Origin: Streptomyces actinomycinicus
GTDB lineage: Bacteria; Actinomycetota; Actinomycetes; Streptomycetales; Streptomycetaceae
Assembly: GCF_016741775.1 (NCBI RefSeq)
Contig: NZ_JAERRK010000009.1
Coordinates: 206,359-270,358, forward strand
DNA: 64,000 bases
Direction: 5' to 3'
Both the position numbers and the translations under genes were made by a program. The number at the start of each line of letters is the position of its first letter. Within the stretch, counting starts at the first letter, position 1. Shown here in pieces: positions 7,292 through 16,793 of the stretch. The notes under the pieces were generated by a model. The model ran no database searches. It was not told the origin of the DNA and saw only the letters and a program-made list of their open reading frames with translations.

Positions 7292-8533
7292 CTTGACGCC
7301 GTTGATGAAGTTCGACACCAGCCGCCCGGCCGGTCCGGCCAGGCGCGGCGGCACCGGCAGGGCACGCAGTACCTCCTCGTGCAGCAGCCGCAGCTGGAGC
7401 CGGGCGAAGTGGGCGCCCAGGCACACGTGCGGGCCGTCACCGAAGGAGACGTGCGGATTGGGGGAGCGGGCCGGATCGAGCCGGTCGGGCCCGGCGAAGA
7501 CGCGCTCGTCACGGTTGGCCGAGGCGTGGAACACCACGACCTTGTCGCCGGCCCGGACCTTGCGCCCGGCCAGCTCCGTGTCCCGCGCGGCGGTACGGCG
7601 GAAGGTCAGCACCGGCGGGTGCCAGCGCAGCAACTCCTCGACGGCGGACGGCATCCCCACCTTCCCGGCGCGCAGCAGCTCGTACGCCTCCGGATGCTCC
7701 GCCAGCGCCAGCAGCCCGCCCGGGGCCGCGCTGCGCACGGTGTCGTTGCCGGCGACGGTGAGCAGGAAGAAGAACATGTCCAGCTCGGCGCCGGTGAGTT
7801 CGGGGTCGTGGGCCAGCGTCGTCATGATGTCGTCGGCGGGCGACCGGCGCTTGTGCGCGGCCAGCTCGCGGGCGTACGCGAACATGTCCCGCAGCATCGC
7901 CGGTGACCGTGGATCGACCGGCCTGCCCGCCCGGTCCAGCACGGGGGCACCGGCCTCGTCCGGGTCCTGGTAGCCGATGACCCGCTGCGTCCAGTGCAGC
8001 AGCAGCCGCCGGTCGCTCTCCGGGACGCCCAGCAGATCCGCCAGGTTGAGCAGGGCGTACTCGTCGGTGACGGTGGCCACCAGGTCGGCCGTGCCGTCCC
8101 CCTGCCGCGCCGCCGCCAGGGCGTCCGCGAGCAGTGAGCGCGCCCGTCCCCGGGCGACCGCCGCGAACCGGTCCACCCGCCCCGGTGTGAAGGCCCGGCT
8201 CACCAGCCGCCGCAGCCGGCCGTGCCCGGGCGGGTCCTGGTTGAGCATCATCCGCCGGATGAACGGCAGATCCTCCGGGTCGGGGTCCCGGATCTGGGTG
8301 GCGCCGGCGTACGAGGAGTACGCCGTCGCGTCCTTCAGCACACGGACGACGTCCGCGTGCCGGGTCACCGCCCAGAACCCGGGCCCGGCGGGCCAGCCCA
8401 GCACCTCCGGCTCCTCCTGCCAGGCCACGGGATGGTGGTCGCGCAGGACCCGGTAGTCGGCGTGGGGCACCCCGGCCGCGTACCTGAGCGGATCGAAGAC
8501 GTCCGGCACCGGCGGCGCCTCGCGAACACTCAC
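7268..8533 (-). CDS. Cytochrome P450
   Basis: 421 residues from GTG 8531-8533. All core P450 signatures are visible: the I-helix AGNDT (261-265) with the acid-alcohol pair, ExxR at 300-303 (EELLR), and the heme loop FGDGPHVCLGAHFAR with Cys371. It is a soluble class I bacterial enzyme that needs ferredoxin partners, none of which are next to it. The CYP family cannot be fixed by eye; the AGND(T/E)T helix is common among actinobacterial lipid- and terpene-oxidising families. Its start overlaps the stop of the small upstream gene (GTGA), so the two are coupled. The nearby geosmin synthase is divergent, so a role on a terpene is only a guess. Confidence 0.95.
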   Translation of the reverse strand: MSVREAPPVPDVFDPLRYAAGVPHADYRVLRDHHPVAWQEEPEVLGWPAGPGFWAVTRHADVVRVLKDATAYSSYAGATQIRDPDPEDLPFIRRMMLNQDPPGHGRLRRLVSRAFTPGRVDRFAAVARGRARSLLADALAAARQGDGTADLVATVTDEYALLNLADLLGVPESDRRLLLHWTQRVIGYQDPDEAGAPVLDRAGRPVDPRSPAMLRDMFAYARELAAHKRRSPADDIMTTLAHDPELTGAELDMFFFLLTVAGNDTVRSAAPGGLLALAEHPEAYELLRAGKVGMPSAVEELLRWHPPVLTFRRTAARDTELAGRKVRAGDKVVVFHASANRDERVFAGPDRLDPARSPNPHVSFGDGPHVCLGAHFARLQLRLLHEEVLRALPVPPRLAGPAGRLVSNFINGVKSLPLLLT

Positions 8534-8808
8534 GCCGGCTCACTCCCGTGCGCCGCGCGGGCCTCCCCCGGCTGGACCGCCGCGTCCGCCGCGTCCGCCG
8601 CGTCCGTCGCGGCCGTCGTGGAGGAGCCCGGGGCGTCCCGGGCCTCGCCGTAGCCGCGCCGGCCGGCCGGCACGTAGCTGAAGGAGACGCGGCCGAGGTC
8701 CGGCGGGACGGCCGCGCACACGGACCGGCCGGCGAACCAGGCGTGCACCGCGAACAGCTCGTGGGTGCCGTCGCCGTGCACCTCATGGGGCAGCACGAAG
8801 GAGGTCAT
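8530..8808 (-). CDS. Small conserved-looking protein coupled to the P450
   Basis: 92 residues from ATG 8806-8808; the binding site is weak. The first 60 residues look folded (SFVLPHEVHGDGTHELFAVH, then FAGRSVCAAVPPDLGRVSFSY), followed by a low-complexity Ala/Asp tail (TDAADAADAAV) coded by repeated GCG/GTC triplets. Its stop overlaps the P450 start, so the pair is one transcript. I do not recognise the family. It is divergent from geosmin synthase across 153 bases. Confidence 0.65.
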   Translation of the reverse strand: MTSFVLPHEVHGDGTHELFAVHAWFAGRSVCAAVPPDLGRVSFSYVPAGRRGYGEARDAPGSSTTAATDAADAADAAVQPGEARAAHGSEPA

Positions 8809-8961
8809 GCGCCTACCGTGGCCCGCGCGCGGGGGTGCGGCAAGGGCTCGAACGCCACAGCCGCGCGCCGGAGTTCCCGGATTCGGGGGCGGTTCACGCG
8901 ATGGTGTGATCATGTGCCGACGGGCGGATGGGGCTCCGGGGCGGCGGGTAGGGCCCCGGCC

Positions 8962-11124
8962 ATGACGCAGCCGTTCGAACTCCCGCACTTCTACATGCCG
9001 TATCCCGCGCGGCTCAATCCGCACCTGGACGAGGCCCGCGCCCACTCGACCCGGTGGGCACGCGAGATGGGCATGCTGGAGGGCTCCGGGATCTGGGAGC
9101 AGGCCGACCTGGAGGCGCACGACTACGGGCTCCTGTGCTCCTACACCCACCCCGACTGCGACGGAACCGCCCTCTCGTTGATCACCGACTGGTACGTGTG
9201 GGTGTTCTTCTTCGACGACCACTTCCTCGACATGTTCAAGCGCACCCCCGACCGCGCCGCCGGCAAGGCCCACCTGGACCGCCTGCCGCTGTTCATGCCG
9301 CTCGACCCGGCAACGCCCGTGCCGGAACCGGAGAACCCGGTGGAGGCGGGCCTGAAGGACCTGTGGGCGCGGACGGTGCCGGCGATGTCCGTCGAGTGGC
9401 GCCGCCGCTTCTCCGTCGCCACCGAGCATCTGCTCAACGAGTCGATGTGGGAGCTGTCCAACATCAACGAGGGGCGCATCGCCAACCCCGTCGAGTACAT
9501 CGAGATGCGCCGCAAGGTGGGCGGCGCACCCTGGTCGGCGGGGCTCGTGGAGTACGCGACCGCCGAGGTGCCCGCGGCCGTCGCCGGCACCCGGCCGCTG
9601 CGCGTCCTCATGGAGACGTTCTCCGACGCCGTCCACCTGCGCAACGACCTGTTCTCCTACCAGCGGGAGGTCGAGGACGAGGGCGAGAACAGCAACGGCG
9701 TGCTCGTCCTGGAGAAGTTCTTCGGCAGCACCACCCAGGAGGCCGCCGACACCGTCAACGACATCCTCACCTCCCGGCTCCACCAGTTCGAGCACACCGC
9801 GCTCACCGAAGTCCCCGCCGTCGCCCTCGAGAAGGGCCTCGGTGCCGCCGAGGTGGCCGCGGTCGCCGCCTACACGAAGGGGCTGCAGGACTGGCAGTCC
9901 GGCGGCCACGAGTGGCACATGCGTTCCAGCCGTTACATGAACAAGGGGGCGCGGTCCGACTCGCCCTGGCAGCTGACGAAGGGGCCCGGCATCTCCGCCG
10001 CCGACGTCGGCGCGCTCCTCGCATCGGCCGCCCAGGAGCGCGTACGCGCCTACTCCCACGTGCCCTACCAGAAGGTCGGTCCGGCCCGGATCCCCGACCT
10101 GTACATGCCCTTCGAGGTACGGCTCAGCCCGCACCTGGACGTGGCCCGCGCCCGCCTCGTCGACTGGTGCCACCGGACGGGCATCCTCCGGGAGGGCGTC
10201 TGGGACGAGGACAAGCTCGCCGCCTGCGACCTCGCCCTGTGCGCCGCCGGCCTGGACCCGGACGCCACCCCAGCGGCCCTCGACCTCAGCGCGCAGTGGC
10301 TCGCCTGGGGCACCTACGCCGACGACTACTACCCGCTGGTGTACGGCCACCGCAGGGACATCGCCGCCGCCCGGCTGACCACCGCCCGCCTCTCGGAGTG
10401 CATGCCCGTGGAGGGCGAGCCGGCCGTGGTACCCGCCGACGCCATGGAACGGGCACTGGCCGACCTGTGGCTGCGGACCACGGCCGGGATGACCCCCGAC
10501 CAGCGGCGCACCCTCAAGGCCTCCGTGGACGCCATGACCGAGAGCTGGGTCTGGGAACTGTCCAACCAGTTGCAGAACCGCATCCCCGACCCGGTCGACT
10601 ACCTGGAGATGCGGCGGGCGACCTTCGGCTCCGACCTCACCCTGAGCCTGTGCCGGATGGGCCACGGCCCAGCGATCCCCGCCGAGGTGTACGCCAGCGG
10701 ACCGGTGCGCTCCCTGGAGAACGCCGCCATCGACTACGCCTGCCTCGTCAACGACGTCTTCTCGTACCAGAAGGAGATCGAGCACGAGGGCGAGATCCAC
10801 AACGCCGTCCTGGTCGTGCAGAACTTCTTCGGCGTGGACTACCCGGCAGCGCTCGGCGTCGTCAGCGATCTGATGACCCAGCGCATGCAGCAGTTCGAGC
10901 ACGTGATCGCCAACGAACTGCCCGTCCTGTACGAGGACTTCCGGCTGTCGGCCGAGGCGCGGACGGTCATGGACGCCTATGTGCTGGACCTGAAGAACTG
11001 GCTGGCCGGAATCCTCCACTGGCACCGGGAGGTCGACCGTTACAGGGCCGAGTGGCTCGGCCGCCGCTCCCACGGATTCCTGCCCGACCGTGCGCCCGCC
11101 CTGCCGGCGCTGAGCCTCGGCTGA
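8962..11124 (+). CDS. geoA: Geosmin synthase (bifunctional sesquiterpene cyclase)
   Basis: 720 residues from ATG 8962. The N-terminal domain (about 1-330) has the metal motif DDHFLD at 85-90 and NDLFSYQRE at 228-236, and makes germacradienol from farnesyl diphosphate. The C-terminal domain (about 375-720) has the variant DDYYP at 454-458 and NDVFSYQKE at 597-605, and fragments germacradienol to geosmin. Motif spacing is within a residue or two of the characterised S. coelicolor enzyme as I recall it. A TAGGGC hexamer ends 7 bases before the ATG and may be a -10 box, but no -35 box was found. Normally expressed with sporulation. Confidence 0.98.
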   Translation: MTQPFELPHFYMPYPARLNPHLDEARAHSTRWAREMGMLEGSGIWEQADLEAHDYGLLCSYTHPDCDGTALSLITDWYVWVFFFDDHFLDMFKRTPDRAAGKAHLDRLPLFMPLDPATPVPEPENPVEAGLKDLWARTVPAMSVEWRRRFSVATEHLLNESMWELSNINEGRIANPVEYIEMRRKVGGAPWSAGLVEYATAEVPAAVAGTRPLRVLMETFSDAVHLRNDLFSYQREVEDEGENSNGVLVLEKFFGSTTQEAADTVNDILTSRLHQFEHTALTEVPAVALEKGLGAAEVAAVAAYTKGLQDWQSGGHEWHMRSSRYMNKGARSDSPWQLTKGPGISAADVGALLASAAQERVRAYSHVPYQKVGPARIPDLYMPFEVRLSPHLDVARARLVDWCHRTGILREGVWDEDKLAACDLALCAAGLDPDATPAALDLSAQWLAWGTYADDYYPLVYGHRRDIAAARLTTARLSECMPVEGEPAVVPADAMERALADLWLRTTAGMTPDQRRTLKASVDAMTESWVWELSNQLQNRIPDPVDYLEMRRATFGSDLTLSLCRMGHGPAIPAEVYASGPVRSLENAAIDYACLVNDVFSYQKEIEHEGEIHNAVLVVQNFFGVDYPAALGVVSDLMTQRMQQFEHVIANELPVLYEDFRLSAEARTVMDAYVLDLKNWLAGILHWHREVDRYRAEWLGRRSHGFLPDRAPALPALSLG

Positions 11125-11239
11125 CGATCTCGGAATCTTTTCGTACGGAACGAGGCATTCAGGGAACTTCGGTGAGTCTCCGGGAGTCTTGCGGAGCAAG
11201 GGGAACAACAGACCGCTGAACACACGGGGGTGTTCGACC

Positions 11240-13177
11240 TTGACCGAGACGATCGAAAGGCTCACCGGACAGAGCGCGGCGGAGCCGGCTCCGGCCCAGC
11301 GGACCGCGGCGGAGGGGGCCGAGCCGGAGGGGTCGGCGGTGGAGAGGGCTGCGGCGGAGGCCGGCGAACTGACGCCCTACGTAGCGCCGCTGGCCGTCCC
11401 GCCCGTGCTGCGGCCCGCCGCGGACGACGTCCTGCACGAGACCGAGATCGCCCTGCGCCCCACCTGGGTGCGCCTGCACCCGCAGCTCCCGCCGACCCTG
11501 ATGTGGGGGTACGACGGTCATGTGCCGGGCCCGACCATCGAGGTCCGGCGCGGGCAGCGCATCCGCATCGCCTGGACCAACCGCATCCCGAAGGAGAGCG
11601 AGTACCCGGTCACCTCGGTAGAGGTGCCGCTGCGCACGGACGGCCGCCCACAGGCCACCACCGAGCCCGGCCGCGAGGGGGCCGAGCCGAACAAGGACGT
11701 CGCCGCCCTGCCCGCCTGGTCGGTGACGCATCTGCACGGCGCCCAGACCGGCGGCGGCAACGACGGCTGGGCGGACAACGCCGTCGGCCACGGCGACGCC
11801 CAGCTCGCCGAGTACCCGAACGACCACCAGGCGGTGCAGTGGTGGTACCACGACCACGCGATGAACATCACCCGCTGGAACGTGATGGCGGGCCTGTACG
11901 GCACCTACCTCGTCCGTGACGAGGAGGAGGACGCCCTCCAACTGCCCTCCGGCGAGCGCGAGATCCCGCTGCTCATCGCCGACCGCAATCTCGACACCGA
12001 CGAGGACGGCCGGCTCAACGGACGGCTGCTGCACAAGACGGTGATCGTCCAGCAGCGCAACCCGGAGACCGGGAAGCCGGTCTCCATCCCGTTCACCGGC
12101 CCGTACACCACGGTCAACGGCCGCATCTGGCCCTACGCCGACGTGGACCCGGCCTGGTACCGCTTCCGGCTGGTCAACGCCTCCAACGCGCGCATCTTCG
12201 ACCTCGTCCTGATCGATGAGGACGGCGAGCCGGTGCCGGGGACCGTCCACCAGATCGGCAGCGACGGCGGACTGCTGCCGCGCCCGGTGCCGGTCGACTT
12301 CGACGCCGACCTGCCCGCGCTGACCGCCGCACCGGCCGAGCGCTTCGACCTGCTGGTCGACTTCCGGGCCCTGGCCGGCCGCACCCTGCGGCTGGTGAAC
12401 AAGGGCCGCAACCAGCCCGCGGGCGTGCCCGACCCGGCCGGCGACGTGCCGTACCCGGCCGTGCTGGAGTTCCGGGTCGGGGAGGGCTGCGAGGAGGACA
12501 CCTTCGAACTGCCCGAGGTGTTGTCCGGCTCCTTCCGCCGCCTCACCCACGACATCCCGCACGGCCACCGCCTGGTGCTGCTCACCCCGCCCGCCACCAA
12601 GGGCGCAGGAGGCCACCCCGAGATCTGGGAGATGACCGAGGTCCAGGACACCACCGGCCTCAAGCTCCCGGCCGACGGCATCGTCCAGATCACCGGACCC
12701 GACGGCACCACCAAGACGTACCGGCGCGGCGCGCGCACCTTCAACGACGGGCTCGGTTTCACGATCGGCGAGGGCAGCCACGAGCAGTGGAGCTTCCTCA
12801 ACCTCGCGCCGATCGTGCACCCCATGCACATCCACCTGGCCGACTTCCAGCTGCTGGGCCGGGACGCCTACGACGTCTCCGGCTTCGACCCGGCGGTGGG
12901 CGGCACCCGCACACCGATCCGGCACGACGCGGGGACGGCGGTACCGCTCGCGCCCAACGAGCGCGGCCACAAGGACGTCTTCCGGGTGCCGGGGAGCCAG
13001 TTGCTCCGGGTCATGGGCCGTTTCGACGGCGCGTACGGCCGGTTCATGTACCACTGTCACCTGTTGGAGCACGAGGACATGGGCATGATGCGGCCCTTCG
13101 TCGTCATGCCGCCCGAGGCCCTGAAGTTCGACCACGGCGGGGCGCACGGCGGCCACGGCGGGGGCCACACGGGCTGA
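11240..13177 (+). CDS. Phenoxazinone-synthase-type multicopper oxidase
   Basis: 645 residues from TTG 11240, chosen because GGGGGTG lies 8 bases upstream; an upstream in-frame TTG at 11189 lacks support. The four copper-ligand segments are complete: HLHGAQ (H164, H166), WWYHDHAM (H204, H206), HPMHIH (H527, H530, H532) and HCHLLEHEDMGM (H605, C606, H607, H611, M616 as axial Met). Such enzymes oxidise aminophenols, bilirubin or metals with oxygen as acceptor. There is no signal peptide; the N-terminal 45 residues are Glu/Ala-rich. The C-terminus is His/Gly-rich (GGAHGGHGGGHTG) and the stop codon falls inside a 24-bp tandem repeat. Confidence 0.95.
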   Translation: MTETIERLTGQSAAEPAPAQRTAAEGAEPEGSAVERAAAEAGELTPYVAPLAVPPVLRPAADDVLHETEIALRPTWVRLHPQLPPTLMWGYDGHVPGPTIEVRRGQRIRIAWTNRIPKESEYPVTSVEVPLRTDGRPQATTEPGREGAEPNKDVAALPAWSVTHLHGAQTGGGNDGWADNAVGHGDAQLAEYPNDHQAVQWWYHDHAMNITRWNVMAGLYGTYLVRDEEEDALQLPSGEREIPLLIADRNLDTDEDGRLNGRLLHKTVIVQQRNPETGKPVSIPFTGPYTTVNGRIWPYADVDPAWYRFRLVNASNARIFDLVLIDEDGEPVPGTVHQIGSDGGLLPRPVPVDFDADLPALTAAPAERFDLLVDFRALAGRTLRLVNKGRNQPAGVPDPAGDVPYPAVLEFRVGEGCEEDTFELPEVLSGSFRRLTHDIPHGHRLVLLTPPATKGAGGHPEIWEMTEVQDTTGLKLPADGIVQITGPDGTTKTYRRGARTFNDGLGFTIGEGSHEQWSFLNLAPIVHPMHIHLADFQLLGRDAYDVSGFDPAVGGTRTPIRHDAGTAVPLAPNERGHKDVFRVPGSQLLRVMGRFDGAYGRFMYHCHLLEHEDMGMMRPFVVMPPEALKFDHGGAHGGHGGGHTG

Positions 13178-13230
13178 GACGACGGCGGTCACACGGGCTG
13201 CGACGACGGCGGTCACACGGGCTGCGACGG
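13163..13230. repeat. 24-bp tandem repeat spanning the oxidase stop codon
   Basis: Units at 13163-13186 and 13187-13210 are followed by a partial unit at 13211-13230, each built on GGYCACACGGGCTGMGACGACGGC. The first unit reads TGA where the others read TGC; that TGA is the oxidase stop. Without it the frame would continue as HTGCDDGG repeats. Confidence 0.85.
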
Positions 13231-13429
13231 GGGGACGGTCACTCCGGCCGGACGAGCCGGAAACCCGCGTGCTCGGCCACGGCTCGCGCCGGCACCCGGA
13301 CCACCGGGTGCGGGTGCGAGCCGGTGCCAGCTATGGCTACCCTCCGCCACCCTTCGGCCATTCTCACTCGTTCGTGTCTTGTCGCGGCCCACCGCCCCGG
13401 GTAGAGCACCAGCCGGAGGCGAGCGAACC

Positions 13430-13996
13430 ATGGAACAGACTGCGTTGCGTCCCAAGCCGATGCCCGGCCAGGACCGGGGGCGGAAGGACGGCACGTCCGG
13501 CCCGGCCAAGCGACCGCACGCCGCTCGCCGGCGCGGACGGCGGCTGCGGACCCTGTTGTTCGGCGTGTGCACCGGCACCGTGCTGCTGCTCTGCGGTGCC
13601 GGCCTCGGCACGGTCGGCGCCACGGTGATCGGCATGAGCCGGCTCGCCGAGCTGCAGGGCCAGGCCGCGCCGCACGCCTCCCCCGCCCCGGCCGCGCCCC
13701 CTGCCGCGCCGAGCCCCGCCCCCCTCCCGCCCTCTGCCACCCTCGGTGTGGAAGCGGTGGACGCCGGGAAGGTGGGTGCGCTGGTGGTCGGCGTGCACGT
13801 GCCCGGCCCCGGCTACTCGGCGGGACTGGTCCGCGGGGACGTTGTGCTCCAGTTCGGCGCGGTCCGCGTGGACACCGCCGTCGACCTCGCCCGAGCGGTC
13901 GTCCGCTGCCGCCCCGGCAAGGCGGTGCTCCTCACCGTGCGCCACAGCGCCGGCGGCTACCAGCAGTTGCCGGTGATCCCCGGGGTGGTGACCTGA
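13430..13996 (+). CDS. Single-pass membrane protein with a PDZ-like domain
   Basis: 188 residues from ATG 13430 (GGAGG about 10 bases upstream). A basic N-terminus (KRPHAARRRGRRLR) precedes one membrane helix (TLLFGVCTGTVLLLCGAGLGTVGATVIGM), then a Pro/Ala linker and an outer domain with the PDZ pattern: LGVEAVDAGKVGALVVGVHV, GPGYSAGLVRGDVVLQFGAV, then the long helix DTAVDLARAVVRCRPGKAVLLTV. PDZ domains of this kind bind C-termini or sit beside HtrA-type proteases, but no protease domain is fused here. It stands alone; partner unknown. Confidence 0.85.
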   Translation: MEQTALRPKPMPGQDRGRKDGTSGPAKRPHAARRRGRRLRTLLFGVCTGTVLLLCGAGLGTVGATVIGMSRLAELQGQAAPHASPAPAAPPAAPSPAPLPPSATLGVEAVDAGKVGALVVGVHVPGPGYSAGLVRGDVVLQFGAVRVDTAVDLARAVVRCRPGKAVLLTVRHSAGGYQQLPVIPGVVT

Positions 13997-14507
<511 letters not shown>

Positions 14508-15635
14508 ATGACCGGTACCACGCCCGCGCCCTTCACCGCCGCCGACTACCGGGCCCGCATGGCGCGTGCCGTGCGGTCCGCCGCCGACGCCGGCCTCGCG
14601 GGGCTGCTCGTGGCCCCGGGACCGGACATGGTGTGGCTCACCGGCTACACGCCCACCGCGGTCACCGAACGGCTCACCGTGCTGGTCCTCGCCCCCGGCC
14701 GGGACCCGGTGCTCGTCGTGCCCACCCTCGAGGCCCCCGACGCCGAGGAGGCGGCCGGCGCCGCCGCGCTTACCCTGCGCGACTGGACCGACGGCAAGGA
14801 CCCCTACGGCGTCACCGCCGCACTCCTCGACGACCGCGGCCGGTTCGGCATCAGCGACAACACCTGGGCGATGCACCTGCTCGGTCTCCAACGCGCTCTG
14901 CCCGGCACCTCCTACGCCTCCCTCACCGACGCCCTGCCCATGCTCCGCGCCGTCAAGGACAGCGCCGAGCTGGAACTGCTGGCAGCCGCCGGAGCGGCTG
15001 CCGATGCAACGTTCGAGGAGATCCGGAAGGTTACCTTCGCCGGCCGCCGCGAGTCCGACGTCGGCCACGACCTCGCCGGCCTGCTGCGCCGCTTCGGCCA
15101 CTCCCAGGTCGACTTCACCATCGTCGGCTCCGGCCCCAACGGCGCGAACCCGCACCACGAGATCGGCGACCGCGTCATCCAGCGGGGCGACATGGTCGTC
15201 CTGGACTTCGGCGGCCTGAAGGACGGCTACGGCTCCGACACCACCCGCACGGTCCACGTCGGCGAGCCCACCGAGGAGGAGCGCCGGGTCCACGACGTCG
15301 TGCGCGCCGCCCAGGAGGCCGGCTTCCGGGCCGTACGCCCGGGCGTGGCCTGTCAGGAGGTCGACCGCGCCGCCCGCGCGGTGATCGCCGACGCCGGGTA
15401 CGGCGAATACTTCATCCACCGCACCGGCCACGGCATCGGCGTCACCACGCACGAGCCGCCGTACATGATCGAGGGCGAGGAGCAGCCGCTCGTGCCCGGC
15501 ATGTGCTTCTCCGTGGAACCGGGCGTCTACCTGCCCGGCCGGTTCGGGGTGCGCATCGAGGACATCGTCACGGTCACCGAGGACGGCGGGCGCCGCCTCA
15601 ACAACACCACCCGTGAGATGGTCATAGTGGACTGA
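14508..15635 (+). CDS. M24 metallopeptidase (Xaa-Pro aminopeptidase-like)
   Basis: 375 residues from ATG 14508 with GGAGG upstream. The N-terminal creatinase-like domain (1-150) contains VAPGPDMVWLTGY. The C-terminal pita-bread domain carries the five metal ligands: Asp in MVVLDFGG, Asp in GYGSDTTRT, His in HRTGHGIG, Glu in FSVEPGVYL and Glu in RIEDIVTV. It is a cytoplasmic two-metal enzyme releasing N-terminal residues ahead of proline, or a related dipeptidase. The phosphotransferase-like gene follows after 54 bases and may be co-transcribed. Confidence 0.95.
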   Translation: MTGTTPAPFTAADYRARMARAVRSAADAGLAGLLVAPGPDMVWLTGYTPTAVTERLTVLVLAPGRDPVLVVPTLEAPDAEEAAGAAALTLRDWTDGKDPYGVTAALLDDRGRFGISDNTWAMHLLGLQRALPGTSYASLTDALPMLRAVKDSAELELLAAAGAAADATFEEIRKVTFAGRRESDVGHDLAGLLRRFGHSQVDFTIVGSGPNGANPHHEIGDRVIQRGDMVVLDFGGLKDGYGSDTTRTVHVGEPTEEERRVHDVVRAAQEAGFRAVRPGVACQEVDRAARAVIADAGYGEYFIHRTGHGIGVTTHEPPYMIEGEEQPLVPGMCFSVEPGVYLPGRFGVRIEDIVTVTEDGGRRLNNTTREMVIVD

Positions 15636-15689
15636 CAGGCTCGGAAGGACCCTTTTCTCGAAGACACCCGGAACGGCGACGCACACCTC

Positions 15690-16625
15690 ATGACCCAGGC
15701 ACCGACACCCACCGCGGACAGCGTCCGCAGACTGGTCCGTTCGCTGCTCAAGGAGGGCGACGACGGCACCGGAGGCCCCGACGTGCGGCCCGTGACGGAG
15801 GACCGCGAGCACACCTGGTGGATCGGCGGCCGCCATGTGCTGCGTCTCGCACCCGACCGCGAGGCCGCCGTCCGCCGCCGCCGGGAACTGCGCCTGCGCG
15901 ACCTGATCCGCCCGCACCTGCCCGTGGCCGTTCCGGTCAGCGTCGCGCACGGCGACTGGGCGCCCGGTCTCGCCTACACCCTCGACATCCGGGTGCCCGG
16001 CGGCACGGCCGACGAGCACGACGTCTCCGCCGTCGGCGAGGCCGACCTCGCCGGGCTGCTCACCGGGCTGCGCGCGGTGCCGGCCCGCCAGGCGGAGGCC
16101 CTCGGTGTGCCGCGCGCCGCACCGCGCTCGCTGGAGGCGCTGCGCCGGATGGCCGTGCACGCCGCCGAACGGCTCGCCGCCGCCGACGAGTTCGACGCGG
16201 CCCGGCTGCACCAGCTGACGCCGCCCGGCGCGGCCCAGCTCGCCGCGCAGTCCGGCACCGCGGTCCTGATCCACCACGGACTGACCGGCGCGCACGTGGT
16301 GGTCAGCGCCGACGGACGGGTGCGCGGCATCCTGGACTGGACCGCGGCGGCGCTCGGCGACCCCGCGGAGGACATCGCCGGGCTCGCCCTGGCCGTCGGC
16401 TCCCCGGCCGCCGTCCGCGCCGCCACCCTCGCCGGCTACGGCGCCCGTCCCTGCCTGCGCGGCCTGTGGCTCGCCCGCTGCGACACCGTCATCCGGCTCA
16501 CCGACCACCTGGAAGGCCGCGCCACCGGCTCGCTGCCCCTGCTGCGGACCCAGCTGCGGCGCGTCTGGGAGCCGATCCTGCTGGAGCGGGTGACGGACTT
16601 CCAGGAGGGCGAGACGCAGGCGTAG
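15690..16625 (+). CDS. Aminoglycoside-phosphotransferase-fold protein with degenerate catalytic loop
   Basis: 311 residues from ATG 15690. The kinase-like fold is seen from the N-lobe (TWWIGGRHVLRLAPD with a strand pair) to the C-lobe (GILDWTAAALGDPAEDIAGL, with the DW metal Asp). The catalytic loop, usually HGDLHPGN, reads HHGLTGAH, so the catalytic Asp aligns with Gly and the Asn with His. Phosphotransfer is therefore doubtful. It may be a binding protein, or use another residue. It follows the M24 peptidase gene and converges on treZ across a repeat-rich gap. Confidence 0.8.
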   Translation: MTQAPTPTADSVRRLVRSLLKEGDDGTGGPDVRPVTEDREHTWWIGGRHVLRLAPDREAAVRRRRELRLRDLIRPHLPVAVPVSVAHGDWAPGLAYTLDIRVPGGTADEHDVSAVGEADLAGLLTGLRAVPARQAEALGVPRAAPRSLEALRRMAVHAAERLAAADEFDAARLHQLTPPGAAQLAAQSGTAVLIHHGLTGAHVVVSADGRVRGILDWTAAALGDPAEDIAGLALAVGSPAAVRAATLAGYGARPCLRGLWLARCDTVIRLTDHLEGRATGSLPLLRTQLRRVWEPILLERVTDFQEGETQA

Positions 16626-16793
16626 CCGCCCGCTCAGGGCTGCAGAGCCGCAGCGGCCCAGCCGCCTGGCTGCAGAGCCGTAGCGGCCCGCTCAGCCGCC
16701 CGGCTCCAGAGCCGCAGCCGCCCGGCTGCAGAGCCGCAGCCCGTCCGCCGGCCGCGCGAGCTGCCGAGCCGGAGCCGCCCGCTCAGGGCTGCA
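16626..16793. repeat. Repeat array containing a copy of the treZ 3' end
   Basis: CCGCCCGCTCAGGGCTGCA occurs at 16626-16644 and again at 16775-16793, where its TCA is the treZ stop codon. Between them degenerate units built on GGCTGCAGAGCCGCAGC recur four times. Confidence 0.8.

Noticed and set aside
11132..11157. SigR-type promoter (GGAAT) before the multicopper oxidase
   Set aside because: The -35-like GGAAT is present, but ATT stands where GTT is expected 18 bases later.
9054..11219. A long Arg-rich plus-strand frame overlapping geosmin synthase
   Set aside because: It is a frame shadow of geoA, whose motifs are complete in the other frame.
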